Shown here: positions 18,692-28,090 of the stretch, piece by piece
Layout of the letters: each line of letters starts with the position of its first letter
Numbering within the stretch: position 1 is the first letter of the stretch
NCBI GenBank assembly: GCA_943788235.1
Contig: CALSPM010000005.1
Span: 451,001-515,000, forward strand
Direction: 5' to 3'
Source of the DNA: an uncultured Cyclobacteriaceae bacterium
GTDB lineage: Bacteria > Bacteroidota > Bacteroidia > Cytophagales > Cyclobacteriaceae
DNA length: 64,000 bases
The notes under the pieces: model-generated
The model's database searches: none
Told to the model about the DNA's origin: nothing
Seen by the model: only the letters and a program-made list of their open reading frames with translations
Made by a program: the position numbers and the translations under genes

Positions 18692-20837
18692 AAAGAGCAT
18701 TTATTTCGTTATTGCTTTAATGGCATTTTATCAAACCTCCTTGCTGGCACAGCAGATGGCTGTAGGATCTTGGGAGAGTCATTTTAGTTATGCTGAAGGA
18801 CGCCATCTTGCCCTTGGAAATGGCACAGTGTTTTGTGCTACAGTTCATGGACTTTTCAGCGTGAAGGAGAATATTGTGGAAGTCGTGGATAAAAATAGGG
18901 GACTTTCCGGCGTCAGTATTTCAGCGCTAAATTTTTTCGATGAGGCACAGTTATTAGTGATTGGTTACGAAGAGGGGATGGTTGATCTCGTTTATACGGA
19001 TCACATAGTTTCGATTCAAACGATAAGTAAGATTGAAATGATTGCTTCAAAATCGATCAATGATTTTGTGAGTCAAGGAAATCATATTTATATTTCTACC
19101 GATATGGGTATCGCCTTACTTGATTTGACTACTGAGGAGATCAGCGATTTTTATAGTGAAATTGGGCCTAATGGAGGGATGGTGTCTGTTCAGGATTTAT
19201 TTATATATAATGATAGTTTGTTTGCTGTATCAAGCGAAGGCATTATAGTGGCGGATTTAAATACAAATCTTTTTGATTTTAATAATTGGGGACTTTACCC
19301 AGAAACTTACATTTTTAAATCGGCGAGTATATTTGAGCTTTTGGATGGTCTAGCAATTTTAAATGAAGATTATTTATTTATGAAATCCAATGAGGTATGG
19401 GATACCTTGTTGTTCTTGCCAGAAGTAATGAATCAAGTGATTTCAACGAATCAAAACACTTATTTTTTATCAGATCAAGGGGTTTATGAAATGGTAGAGA
19501 GAGTCGTTGTGCCCTTAATACAAGAGCGCTTTAGTTCGGGTCATGACCTTATAGTGAATGGAGAAGAATTTTGGATTGCTGATGGAGATTTGGGTTTGAT
19601 CCATATCACTAAAGATATGGATCAACGGGTGAGACCCAATGGTCCTATATACGATAAAATATCAGGAATGGATATCATTGGAGACGATTTATATGTCTTT
19701 CATGCCCCTGATCCAGATACATCATTCACTGAAACTATCGAGGGTTATTCCGTATTTAGCGGAGATCAATGGGAGGAGCATGAGATTGAGGGCTTCAATA
19801 ATATTTCAGGGGCAGTACAGTTTAGAGGTCAGTTGTTTTTATCTTCCCATGGACAGGGCCTGTATGATTATTCGGCTGCAAAACTACTTACCGATCCAGA
19901 ATTAAATAATGCTTGGATTACCGACATGTGGTCTACGGATGATCTTTTATGGTTTACTAATTATATGAGTCAGGTACCTTTAGGCAGCTTTGATGGAGAA
20001 AGCCTTTCTTTTTTATCTAGCGATCAATTGGGGACTACTACCCCGTTGTCCTTAAATGGTTCATCCGAAAATGTATTATGGATTAAAAATAGTTCCATTG
20101 AGGGTTATGGAGTTAAAGCTTTTGATCCTTCAAAAAATTTAATTTGGGGGTTGGGGCCTTCATCGAATACCCCTTCAACTGCAGTCAATGATATTGAAGT
20201 GAATCGAGATGATGAGCTTTGGATGGCAACGAAAGGGGGCCCGGCTTATTTTATAGATGCCTCTTTCATTTCCGAAGAAGCGCAAGCTTATGTACCTTAT
20301 TTTGAGAATGAGGTCTTATTTGAAGATGAAAATGTTACTGCCGTGGCATTTGATGGCGGAGATCGATTGTGGTTGGGCAGCGAGCGAGGTTTATGGGCTT
20401 TTAGCAAAACACTTCAGACGCAGATGCATCATTTTACCAGTGAAAATTCATTTTTACCTTCAAATACGATTTTGGAATTGGCTTATGATGGTCAATCAGG
20501 CGTTCTCTTCGTATTAACGGAAGAGGGCTTAGTCTCTTACCAAACTAATTCAACGGCACCTCTATCATCAAACAGTCAGATTACCATCTATCCCAATCCC
20601 ATAACGGCTGGTTATGACGGAGATCTGATTATTTCTGGGATCGTCGGGGATGCCTTGATAAAGTTTGCTACGATTGAGGGGACAATTTTATATGAGACCC
20701 AAGCCAATGGAAGTACGGCCTCTTGGGATTTGATAAAGTTTAATGGGGAGCGGTTATTAAATGGAATCTATTTGGTCTTTGTTACAGACTTAAATGGGTT
20801 GGAAAAATGGGTTGGAAAATTTGCAATTGTGAGATGA
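18684..20837 (+). CDS. porZ: PorZ-like type IX secretion protein
   Basis: The 717-residue protein has a signal peptide ending near LLAQQ (residue 23), a long region of propeller-type repeats and a C-terminal type IX-type sorting domain beginning ITIYPNPITAG. The opening of the mature part (VGSWESHFSYAEG, then a VDKNRGLSGVSI segment) follows the PorZ first-propeller pattern. PorZ belongs to the cell-surface attachment complex that processes type IX cargo. The open frame extends back to 18549 inside tdk. The ATG at 18684 is chosen because it directly precedes the signal peptide. The stop overlaps the recO start (ATGA). Confidence 0.82.
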   Translation: MIRKSIYFVIALMAFYQTSLLAQQMAVGSWESHFSYAEGRHLALGNGTVFCATVHGLFSVKENIVEVVDKNRGLSGVSISALNFFDEAQLLVIGYEEGMVDLVYTDHIVSIQTISKIEMIASKSINDFVSQGNHIYISTDMGIALLDLTTEEISDFYSEIGPNGGMVSVQDLFIYNDSLFAVSSEGIIVADLNTNLFDFNNWGLYPETYIFKSASIFELLDGLAILNEDYLFMKSNEVWDTLLFLPEVMNQVISTNQNTYFLSDQGVYEMVERVVVPLIQERFSSGHDLIVNGEEFWIADGDLGLIHITKDMDQRVRPNGPIYDKISGMDIIGDDLYVFHAPDPDTSFTETIEGYSVFSGDQWEEHEIEGFNNISGAVQFRGQLFLSSHGQGLYDYSAAKLLTDPELNNAWITDMWSTDDLLWFTNYMSQVPLGSFDGESLSFLSSDQLGTTTPLSLNGSSENVLWIKNSSIEGYGVKAFDPSKNLIWGLGPSSNTPSTAVNDIEVNRDDELWMATKGGPAYFIDASFISEEAQAYVPYFENEVLFEDENVTAVAFDGGDRLWLGSERGLWAFSKTLQTQMHHFTSENSFLPSNTILELAYDGQSGVLFVLTEEGLVSYQTNSTAPLSSNSQITIYPNPITAGYDGDLIISGIVGDALIKFATIEGTILYETQANGSTASWDLIKFNGERLLNGIYLVFVTDLNGLEKWVGKFAIVR

Positions 20838-21508
20838 ATATCAAAACAGAGGGTATCGTGATCAATTATATTAAGTACAAGGAGTCATCTATCATCATCA
20901 ATATATTGACCAGAGAGTATGGGTTTCAATCTTTCATACTTAATGGAGTGCGAAGTGTAAGATCAAAAAAGAGTATAGGCTTTTTTCAGTCTTTAAATAT
21001 ACTTGAGTTGGTGGCTTATAAATCTCCTAAAGCAGACCTTTATCGGCTCAATGAGTTTAAAATTCGTCATTTGACCCCCTCTTTTCAGATTAATTTAAAA
21101 AAAAGTGCCATGGTGATGTTTTGTACCGAACTTCTGAGCAAAACCTTATTTCATGAACGAGGTGAGAATCGGGACCTGTATCAGTTCTTAAAGAATGAAA
21201 TTATTATTTTTGATGGATTAAAAGAGGGCTTTGAGTCTTTTCATGTTTATTTCTCAATAAAATATGCCAGATATTTAGGTTTTTTTATTCAGTCAGTTGA
21301 GCGTTTACTCCCCTTTAAGGAGAATTTAAGTTCACCACTTTATATATATTTGAACAATATTATTCGATCGGAATGCTATACCAGCGAGTCGACTACAGGA
21401 ATGTTAAGAAGTACGGCATTAAAACACATTATTAATTACTATAGTCTTCATGTGGAAAATTTTGGTGAGATTAAGTCATTGAAGGTTTTATCTCAAGTTT
21501 TCAAGTGA
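20834..21508 (+). CDS. recO: DNA repair protein RecO
   Basis: The 224-residue protein starts with the OB-fold typical of RecO (TEGIVINYIKYKESSIIINILTR without gap in the protein; only the first strands are diagnostic). A helical C-terminal domain follows. RecO helps RecR load RecA on SSB-coated gaps. The start at 20834 is preferred over an in-frame upstream ATG at 20807, because the protein family begins right at this position and the ATGA overlap with porZ favours coupling. It lacks a clear Cys zinc cluster, as in many Bacteroidota RecO proteins. Confidence 0.88.
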   Translation: MNIKTEGIVINYIKYKESSIIINILTREYGFQSFILNGVRSVRSKKSIGFFQSLNILELVAYKSPKADLYRLNEFKIRHLTPSFQINLKKSAMVMFCTELLSKTLFHERGENRDLYQFLKNEIIIFDGLKEGFESFHVYFSIKYARYLGFFIQSVERLLPFKENLSSPLYIYLNNIIRSECYTSESTTGMLRSTALKHIINYYSLHVENFGEIKSLKVLSQVFK

Positions 21509-21543
21509 AGCCCCAATCCAATTATTAAAATAACAGCAATGAA

Positions 21544-22725
21544 TTGACTATTCGACGGGTACGATATATCATTTTTTTACGTGATGTTTTAATACTATCG
21601 GTATCAGCATTTGGGGGACCTCAAGCTCATATTGCTATGTTTTTAGATATGCTGGTTAAAAAGCGGGCTTATTTATCAGAAACGGATTTGATTGAGCTTT
21701 TTGCCTTGTGTCAAATTTTACCTGGTCCTACTTCCACACAAACAATAACGGCGTTGGGTTATAAAATAGGGGGATCTAAATTGGCTTATTTAACGCTTTT
21801 GGTTTGGGCATTACCGGCAGTGTTATTGATGATGGCGGCGGCTCTAACCGTTGATGTTTTTAATGATCAAAATATATCTTTAGAATTTTTGAGATATGTT
21901 CAGCCTATGGCGGTGGGGATTGTTGCTTATTCGGCCTATCGAATTTCAAGTAGTGTGGTTTCGAGTATCGAAGGTTACCTCTTGATGGCTTTTGCGGCAG
22001 TTTGTTCCTTTTATTTACGCTCGCCGTATGCGTTTCCAGTCTTATTATTGTTGGGAGGTTTTATAACGGCTTTTAAATATAAACAACAACCCGAGTCTGA
22101 AAAATTACGATTGAATATTAATTGGATTCATTTTATTGCATGGGCTGCGGTCTTATCAGTAGCAGGAATATTTGGCACATTTTTTAATTTTCTTCCCGTT
22201 AAGATTTTCGAAAATTTTTACCGTAATGGGTCTTTAATTTTTGGTGGAGGTCAAGTCCTCATTCCTTTGCTCTTTACGGAATTAGTGGAATTTAAAGATT
22301 GGCTTACCTCCGAAGAGTTTATTTCTGGTTACGCCCTTGTTCAAGCAGTGCCGGGACCTACATTTTCTTTTGCTGCTTATTTGGGTGCCCTGATTATGTC
22401 TGATTTGGGCACGGGAGGACAAATTCTAGGAGGCCTACTTGCAGCAGCAGGTATTTTTTTGCCGGGTACTTTTCTTATTTTCTTTGTTTCAAAGTTTTGG
22501 GAAGATGTCAAAAGATATCGAATGATTAAAGCTTCTTTGGAGGGAATTAATGCAGTCAGTTCAGGTTTGGTAATCGCAGCGACCCTCTACTTGTTAGAAC
22601 CCATTCCTATTTCAGGAACAAATTACGGGTTAATTTTAGGTACGTTTGGGATCTTATTCTTTACTAAAATCCCAGCGCCCTTTGTGATTTTGGCTGGGCT
22701 AATCATGGGATTTGTCATCAGCTAA
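21544..22725 (+). CDS. chrA: Chromate transporter family protein, two-domain form
   Basis: The 393-residue membrane protein contains two homologous CHR halves. The first has FGGPQAHIAMF and LPGPTSTQ, and the second has FGGGQVLIPLL and VPGPTFSFAAYLG. These are the paired signatures of ChrA-type transporters (CHR family), which are linked to chromate efflux, though the native substrate may differ. The start is taken as TTG at 21544, because the nearest ATG (21539) is out of frame and stops after two codons. The N-terminus is short, so the start is uncertain. It ends 30 bp from a convergent gene. Confidence 0.86.
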   Translation: MTIRRVRYIIFLRDVLILSVSAFGGPQAHIAMFLDMLVKKRAYLSETDLIELFALCQILPGPTSTQTITALGYKIGGSKLAYLTLLVWALPAVLLMMAAALTVDVFNDQNISLEFLRYVQPMAVGIVAYSAYRISSSVVSSIEGYLLMAFAAVCSFYLRSPYAFPVLLLLGGFITAFKYKQQPESEKLRLNINWIHFIAWAAVLSVAGIFGTFFNFLPVKIFENFYRNGSLIFGGGQVLIPLLFTELVEFKDWLTSEEFISGYALVQAVPGPTFSFAAYLGALIMSDLGTGGQILGGLLAAAGIFLPGTFLIFFVSKFWEDVKRYRMIKASLEGINAVSSGLVIAATLYLLEPIPISGTNYGLILGTFGILFFTKIPAPFVILAGLIMGFVIS

Positions 22726-22765
22726 AGATTAAAAAGCGTTGATCAGTGATCAGTCTTAATCTTCT
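22726..22765. terminator. Possible bidirectional terminator between convergent genes
   Basis: AGATTAA at 22726-22732 can pair with TTAATCT at 22756-22762, and a TGATCA repeat sits in the loop. A T-rich run follows on the plus strand. The stem is short and AT-rich and overlaps the stop of the minus-strand gene, so this is weak. Confidence 0.3.
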
Positions 22766-23694
22766 ATTTTTTCAAAGTCAAACTCTTCCAAAAACTTTTG
22801 CGCTTGTTCAACATTTTGAAAGTTAAACATTTTGGTATCTCCTTTATTACTAAAGATCTCAATTTTAACGGCTTCTACTTCTTTATTATTGGCCAGCGGG
22901 TTAGATATCAATCGGGCCGTATCAGACGCATTTTCTTTGACCTTAAAAGTTAGGGCAACCGTTTTTCTTTTAACTCGGCCACAATAAGAACACGAAAATT
23001 CTTGGCTTATACTACCGTCCCAAAATTCTGTTGCTTCCTCTATTACTTCTTCTTTTACAAGACGTAAGGTTCGAAAACCGCAATTATCACATTCATGTGC
23101 ATTGAGATGGCCTTTGTATTTTTCTATGTGCGTGTAGCCTGTTTCTTTATCAATCCATACATCGTAATCCACGGAAAAAACATTTTCTTCAGCTTGCTGC
23201 CCTTCATCTAGATAGGCATCCTCTTCTTCCTCACTGAGCAATTTCATCTTGTTCCCAGTAGTTGGATTGATTCTTGGGGTATACCTCAATTTTTCAAGTC
23301 GAGCACTAATTTTTCCGGGGTAGTAATAGGTAAATATTAGGTGAGCAACATATCCATATAGTGTCCCAAAGCAGAGACCCATAAAAGCCCTGATGGCAAA
23401 CCACGGCATAGGAGCCCTTTCGACAATATCTTCTTGCAGAATGTTTACTAAACAGAAAATGGACAATGCAATCATAATTTGGGAAAAACGGAGCACTTTA
23501 ATCTCAGATTCGCTGGCAACTTCGTGTTTCGCCTTCATCGATTTTTTGGTACTATATACGATCCAATAAATCACTACTGATAAAATGGAAATAATTAAAA
23601 ATGCGATGATTAGCCATTGCATGGTTACTGCCCAAAGGTCTAAAAAGGTTAGTTCACTATCTTGCATGTTCATTGCTTTATTGATTAGAATCAA
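22756..23694 (-). CDS. Membrane protein with C-terminal zinc ribbon, function unknown
   Basis: I do not recognise a named family for this 312-residue protein. Three hydrophobic segments lie near residues 25-45, 70-87 and 100-125. They are followed by a soluble domain containing a four-Cys zinc-ribbon-like pattern: CDNC near 200 and CSYC near 236. An acidic LSEEEEDAYLDEG stretch sits between the membrane part and the ribbon. The true start may be the second or third Met (MNMQ or MQDS), which would shorten it by 7-9 residues. It is convergent with chrA. Confidence 0.75.
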   Translation of the reverse strand: MILINKAMNMQDSELTFLDLWAVTMQWLIIAFLIISILSVVIYWIVYSTKKSMKAKHEVASESEIKVLRFSQIMIALSIFCLVNILQEDIVERAPMPWFAIRAFMGLCFGTLYGYVAHLIFTYYYPGKISARLEKLRYTPRINPTTGNKMKLLSEEEEDAYLDEGQQAEENVFSVDYDVWIDKETGYTHIEKYKGHLNAHECDNCGFRTLRLVKEEVIEEATEFWDGSISQEFSCSYCGRVKRKTVALTFKVKENASDTARLISNPLANNKEVEAVKIEIFSNKGDTKMFNFQNVEQAQKFLEEFDFEKIED

Positions 23695-23861
23695 GTAAAA
23701 TTAATATAAATTCATTGAAAAACAGATGTCAAGATTAAAGAAATGCTGAATTTTACTTGAAATGAAACCAAATAGATCTTTCTGAAAGGAGTAAATAACC
23801 TCAAAACAGGCATAGATTGGGGCTATTAAATTGCTTTTAGGACAATTATTACAGATTATAC

Positions 23862-25484
23862 TCAATAAGAAATAAGTGAATCAGCCAGTTCAAATAAGGT
23901 CTTAGCATGCATGAAAATTTCATCTCCATTGTTATAAACAGGATAAAAACCTTCACTTTTCCAAATTCGACGTCCAATGTAAGCCTTTATTAAAAGTTGC
24001 ATTCGTTCTTTTGAAAGTTTAAATTGAGAGGGATTAAAGATGATACCATTCTTATCGGCTTGCAATTGGATTTCTCTCAACTGCTGTGTGCTTATTTGAT
24101 AGTCAGAAATAAATTTTTGTAATCCCAATTCTTTTAAATATTTTTCATTTGTCGTAGCATAGGACAAGGCATATTCGGCGAGGGTGTTTGACGTAAATAA
24201 TGCATTCAAATAAGCACTATTATGACTGGTATCGTAGGGCACAAAATAATCTGGGACGATGCCCCCGCCTCCATGAACTGTTCTGCCGTTTTCGGTTTTA
24301 TAAATCAAGGTATCATTGATTTGCATACTGTCCTTAACGAACATCTCACCATTGGCAAACCGTTCAAAATATTCTTCTCGATATTCGGTTGGCGTATTTT
24401 CATAAGGTTTTTGAATGCACCTACCGCTAGGGGTATAATACCTTGAGATCGTTAATCTTAATTGACTGCCATCTCCAAGATCAATAGGCATTTGAACCAG
24501 CCCTTTACCAAAAGTTCGACGCCCTACTATGAGGGCTCGGTCATGGTCCTGTAATGCACCAGCAACAATCTCTGAGGCGGATGCCGAGCCTTCATCAACG
24601 AGCACAATTAATGCACCTTTTTTAAAGGTTCCACGAGGAGTTGATCGGTGGGTATTATTAAACCGATCTTGTTTCCCTTTGGTATAAACGATCATTTTAT
24701 TTTCTTCGAGAAATTCATCTACCATTGAGATTGCTCGGCCCATGTAGCCTCCAGGATTGCCTGTAAGATCTAAGATAAGTTTGGACATATTCATTTGGTT
24801 CAAGGCCTCAAGGGCTACTTTGAATTCTTTAAAGGTGGTAGCTGAAAATCTACTTATTTTAATATAACCTATCTCATCATCCACCATATAATGGGCATCT
24901 ACTGAATATTGTGGAATAACGTCTCTTTCAATACTAAATTTGAGCAGTTCTTTTCGTCCATGGCGTTGGATATAAACAGCTACGCTAGATCCTTTGGGAC
25001 CCCTTAATCTTTTGACCACATCACTATTTTTCATTCCAACGCCAGCAACAATATCTTCATTCACACGGATGATTTTATCACCTGATTTTATCCCTAATTT
25101 TTCTGAGGGGCCACCACTGAGCGGGGATATTACGTTTATAGTATCATGAAAAATATTAAATTCAATACCTATGCCGTCAAAATTACCTTGGAGTTGCGCG
25201 TTCATATAAGCACTATTCTCGGCATTGATATAAGATGAATGAGGATCCAATTTGGCAAGCATCTCCTCAATGACCGTTTCTACCATTTTATCTTCCGACA
25301 CTTCATCTACATAGTTCTCATCAATATAAGATATAATTTTTTTTAATTTGTTAAAATTTTTGTTGAAAAATGTTTTTTCAGCATCTATTCCGGTTATTTG
25401 GGTACCAATAAGCACACCTAGGCTGATCGATAGACTTATGTAAAGGAGTAATTTGTTAGTTTGATTAGCTCGCGGATTTTGCAT
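23862..25484 (-). CDS. S41 C-terminal processing protease
   Basis: The 540-residue protein has an N-terminal signal or anchor helix (about 12-28), a PDZ domain near 85-165 and an S41 protease domain. The catalytic Ser lies in DEGSASASE near residue 300 and the Lys in FGKGLVQ near 325, the Ser-Lys dyad of CtpA/Prc. It would process or degrade periplasmic proteins by their C-terminal tails. A second S41 protease of similar length is encoded at 61572-63209. The two share motifs but differ outside the core. Confidence 0.92.
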   Translation of the reverse strand: MQNPRANQTNKLLLYISLSISLGVLIGTQITGIDAEKTFFNKNFNKLKKIISYIDENYVDEVSEDKMVETVIEEMLAKLDPHSSYINAENSAYMNAQLQGNFDGIGIEFNIFHDTINVISPLSGGPSEKLGIKSGDKIIRVNEDIVAGVGMKNSDVVKRLRGPKGSSVAVYIQRHGRKELLKFSIERDVIPQYSVDAHYMVDDEIGYIKISRFSATTFKEFKVALEALNQMNMSKLILDLTGNPGGYMGRAISMVDEFLEENKMIVYTKGKQDRFNNTHRSTPRGTFKKGALIVLVDEGSASASEIVAGALQDHDRALIVGRRTFGKGLVQMPIDLGDGSQLRLTISRYYTPSGRCIQKPYENTPTEYREEYFERFANGEMFVKDSMQINDTLIYKTENGRTVHGGGGIVPDYFVPYDTSHNSAYLNALFTSNTLAEYALSYATTNEKYLKELGLQKFISDYQISTQQLREIQLQADKNGIIFNPSQFKLSKERMQLLIKAYIGRRIWKSEGFYPVYNNGDEIFMHAKTLFELADSLISY

Positions 25485-25585
25485 AATATACTTTTCATTT
25501 AAAAATGTAAAGATCGGTCAAAAAAAAATATTAGAGGCAGGCTTTTGAAATTTGATTTTTTTGGTGTGGATGATTTTCGAATTTT

Positions 25586-25593
25586 TATATTTG
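25586..25593 (+). promoter_or_regulatory. Promoter -7 element of the RIC-like gene
   Basis: TATATTTG matches TAnnTTTG and ends 7 bp before the ATG at 25601. A TTTG lies 22 bp upstream (25560-25563), slightly beyond ideal spacing. The position predicts a leaderless or nearly leaderless mRNA. Confidence 0.4.
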
Positions 25594-25600
25594 TAGTTCC

Positions 25601-26329
25601 ATGCAAATGATAGACAAAACTATTTCAATGCTTCTTACAGAAAATCCAATTCATGGGAGGGTTCTGCACAGTTTGGGTGTCGATTTCGAAGCTAATTATG
25701 ATCGATCTTTAGCGGAGGTTTGTAAAGTTTTCAAGTGGAACCAAAAAGCGATTGTAAAAGCTTTTGAATTAGAAAACATCAATATAAAACCAACTTATGA
25801 AGAACTCAAAAAACGTTCATTAGGGGAGCTTATTGTTTGTTTAAAACAATCACATGTTACTTTCGTCAAGGAATGTTTACCCTATATTGGTGCTTTAATT
25901 GATAAGTTAAAAGGTCCAGCACCACTGATTACGGATTTGAAATTAGTATTTCCACTCTTTTTTGAAGATTTCGTTACCCATATCCATGAAGAGGAAGATG
26001 GATTATTTGATTATATTAAGATTTTAGTGGGCATAAAACAGGGCAAAGTGATCAATCCCTTAAAAAAATTATATCGGCTCAGGGAGATTAATTTAGCAAC
26101 CATCGCTTTAGATCATAAAGATGAAGATGAAATGAAAAGTATGAGGGTGTTGGTAGCGGAACTCCCGGAGACAGAATTGATCATGAGTCTTGTCAAGAAA
26201 GAATTTCAAGCATTTGATCAGCTTTTACGGTTTCATGCCAAAATAGAGGATCAACTTCTGTTTCCAAGGGCAATCGCAATGGAAAAACAAATTTGGGCTG
26301 ACATTATGCAGCACTCAGTGAATAACTAA
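25601..26329 (+). CDS. RIC/YtfE-like hemerythrin-domain protein
   Basis: The 242-residue protein has a short N-terminal DUF542-type domain (residues 1-60) and a four-helix hemerythrin-like domain. Possible di-iron ligands are His in KQSHVTF, the HIHEEEDGLF segment, LDHKDED and RFHAKIEDQ, in the order expected for RIC (ScdA/YtfE) proteins that repair iron-sulfur clusters after nitrosative or oxidative stress. The N-terminal domain normally has a Cys-Cys pair after a DF motif, but here the sequence is DFEANYD, so the pair is missing. Function may therefore differ. It overlaps ruvX by one base (TAATG). Confidence 0.75.
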   Translation: MQMIDKTISMLLTENPIHGRVLHSLGVDFEANYDRSLAEVCKVFKWNQKAIVKAFELENINIKPTYEELKKRSLGELIVCLKQSHVTFVKECLPYIGALIDKLKGPAPLITDLKLVFPLFFEDFVTHIHEEEDGLFDYIKILVGIKQGKVINPLKKLYRLREINLATIALDHKDEDEMKSMRVLVAELPETELIMSLVKKEFQAFDQLLRFHAKIEDQLLFPRAIAMEKQIWADIMQHSVNN

Positions 26330-26742
26330 TGGGACGCATTCTAGCAATAGATTACGGGTCGAAGCGTAGTGGCATAGCCACTACGGACCCATTGGGGATC
26401 ATAGCTACGCCACTCGAGGTGTTATTAACCCATCACATTTTCGATTTTTTAACTCAATATTTCGAAAAAGAAGAGGTAGAAAAGGTGGTGGTTGGCTGGC
26501 CACAAAGGCGAGATGGATCTGATACTAATAATACTCCATTGGTGAGGGCTTTTTTAAATAGATTTAAGAAATTATTTCCTGAGATGCCTGTGGCTTTGCA
26601 GGACGAGTGGAATACTTCAAACTTGGCCATGACGGCGCTCATTGAGAGCGGAGTTAAGAAAAAAGGGAGACGAGATAAGCTTGCCATCGATCAAGTTAGT
26701 GCCGTTTTAATTTTACAATCTTATATGGAATTAAAAAAATGA
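26329..26742 (+). CDS. ruvX: Holliday junction resolvase-like RuvX/YqgF
   Basis: The 137-residue protein has an RNase H-like fold. It starts with the metal-binding strand ILAIDYGSKRSGIA (residues 4-17), has VVGWPQRRDGS near 57 and ends with the conserved DQVSAVLILQSY helix near 120. The family is implicated in 16S rRNA 5' processing and possibly in Holliday junction resolution. It lies in a tight operon, overlapping the gene before by 1 bp and def by 4 bp. Confidence 0.92.
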   Translation: MGRILAIDYGSKRSGIATTDPLGIIATPLEVLLTHHIFDFLTQYFEKEEVEKVVVGWPQRRDGSDTNNTPLVRAFLNRFKKLFPEMPVALQDEWNTSNLAMTALIESGVKKKGRRDKLAIDQVSAVLILQSYMELKK

Positions 26743-27302
26743 TATATCCTATTACGCTTTATGGCGATCCTATTTTAAAAAAACCTGCAAAAAAGGTTGC
26801 TTCAGATCAAAAGGACGTGTCGGTACTTGTTGCAGATATGTTTGAAACCATGTCTCATGCCAGTGGGGTAGGGTTGGCAGCCCCTCAAATCGGGAAGTCT
26901 TTGAGAATATTTGTGATGGACAGTACTCCGATGAAGGCGTCAGAAGAGCCAAGTGAGCCGGGCTTGAGGCAAGTGTTTATTAACCCGGAAATTATTGAGG
27001 AGTATGGCGAAAAATGGCCATTTGAGGAAGGTTGTTTGAGTATTCCGGGTATTAGGGAAGATGTTCTGCGTGCGTCCCATGTAAAAATTGCTTTTTTTGA
27101 TGAACTCTGGAAACAACATACCTGTGAATTTGATGGGGTAGATGCTCGTATTATTCAGCATGAGTACGATCATATCGAGGGCATACTATTTACAGACCAT
27201 ATCTCAGCTTTTAAGAGAAGGTTACTTAAAGGTAAATTGACGAATATCAGTAAGGGAAAAGTAGACGCGGAATATAGGGTTAAAGTACCTTATCGAAAAT
27301 GA
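26739..27302 (+). CDS. def: Peptide deformylase
   Basis: The 187-residue protein has all three motifs: GVGLAAPQIG near residue 45, EEGCLSIPG near 96 (Cys ligand) and QHEYDH near 138 (HExxH-type ligands and catalytic Glu). It removes the formyl group from nascent proteins. The ATG overlaps the ruvX stop (ATGA), and the stop overlaps the start of the nitrilase gene by 4 bp. Confidence 0.96.
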   Translation: MIYPITLYGDPILKKPAKKVASDQKDVSVLVADMFETMSHASGVGLAAPQIGKSLRIFVMDSTPMKASEEPSEPGLRQVFINPEIIEEYGEKWPFEEGCLSIPGIREDVLRASHVKIAFFDELWKQHTCEFDGVDARIIQHEYDHIEGILFTDHISAFKRRLLKGKLTNISKGKVDAEYRVKVPYRK

Positions 27303-28090
27303 CGGATTTAAAAATAAGCCTCATTCAATCTGATTTATACTGGGGAAATATTGAGGCCAATCTGGCTTATTTTGAAGAAAAAATATGGGCCATTTCGGAG
27401 GAAATAGATCTGATTGTTTTACCTGAGATGTTTTCTACTGGATTTACAATGAATGTAAAGCAGTTATCAGAGCCTCCACATTTCAGAACTTTTCGATGGA
27501 TGGTGCAAATGGCGAATCAAAAGAAGTCGGTCATCATGGGATCTTACATCATCAAAGAAAAGAATAGTTATTTTAATCGCTTGTATGCGGTTTATCCAGA
27601 TGGTACGTATCGCTACTATGACAAAAAGCATTTATTTGCTTTAGGAAAGGAGCAAGATTTTTTTGAGCCTGGAGAGGAGAAGACTATCATCACTATAAAA
27701 GGGTGGAAGATCTGTCCGCTAATTTGTTATGACCTCAGATTTCCAGTTTGGTCGAGATTAAATTCTAATGGCCTTGACTTATATGAATATGATGTGTTAA
27801 TTTATATTGCCAGTTGGCCAAAAATGAGGATTAATGCTTGGGATACTTTGTTGAGTGCACGGGCGATAGAGAATCAAAGTTATTGCGTCGGGGTAAATCG
27901 GACGGGCATAGATGGCAATGGATTGGAGTACCTTGGACATTCGTGCGTCTATGATTTCTTAGGAGATCGACAGGCAGATCTTGGAACGTCAGTTACCACT
28001 TTGACTACTGTACTGAGTAAGGAGGGCTTGAATCTTTTTAGGAGTAAGTTCCCTTTTCAAAAAGAGGCTGATCCCTTTAATTTTCTTTAA
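27299..28090 (+). CDS. Carbon-nitrogen hydrolase, omega-amidase-like
   Basis: The 263-residue nitrilase-superfamily protein has the catalytic triad Glu43 (VLPEMFSTGF), a Lys in YYDKKHLF and Cys143 (LICYDLRFPVW). The sequence pattern resembles YafV/Nit2-type omega-amidases, which hydrolyse alpha-ketoglutaramate or ketosuccinamate, but other substrates are possible. It is the last gene of the ruvX-def run. Its 3' end overlaps the convergent small gene by 14 bp. Confidence 0.85.
   Translation: MTDLKISLIQSDLYWGNIEANLAYFEEKIWAISEEIDLIVLPEMFSTGFTMNVKQLSEPPHFRTFRWMVQMANQKKSVIMGSYIIKEKNSYFNRLYAVYPDGTYRYYDKKHLFALGKEQDFFEPGEEKTIITIKGWKICPLICYDLRFPVWSRLNSNGLDLYEYDVLIYIASWPKMRINAWDTLLSARAIENQSYCVGVNRTGIDGNGLEYLGHSCVYDFLGDRQADLGTSVTTLTTVLSKEGLNLFRSKFPFQKEADPFNFL

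Noticed and set aside
22726..22765. Strong cruciform between chrA and the zinc-ribbon gene
   Set aside because: The stem is short and AT-rich, so it is listed only as a weak terminator.
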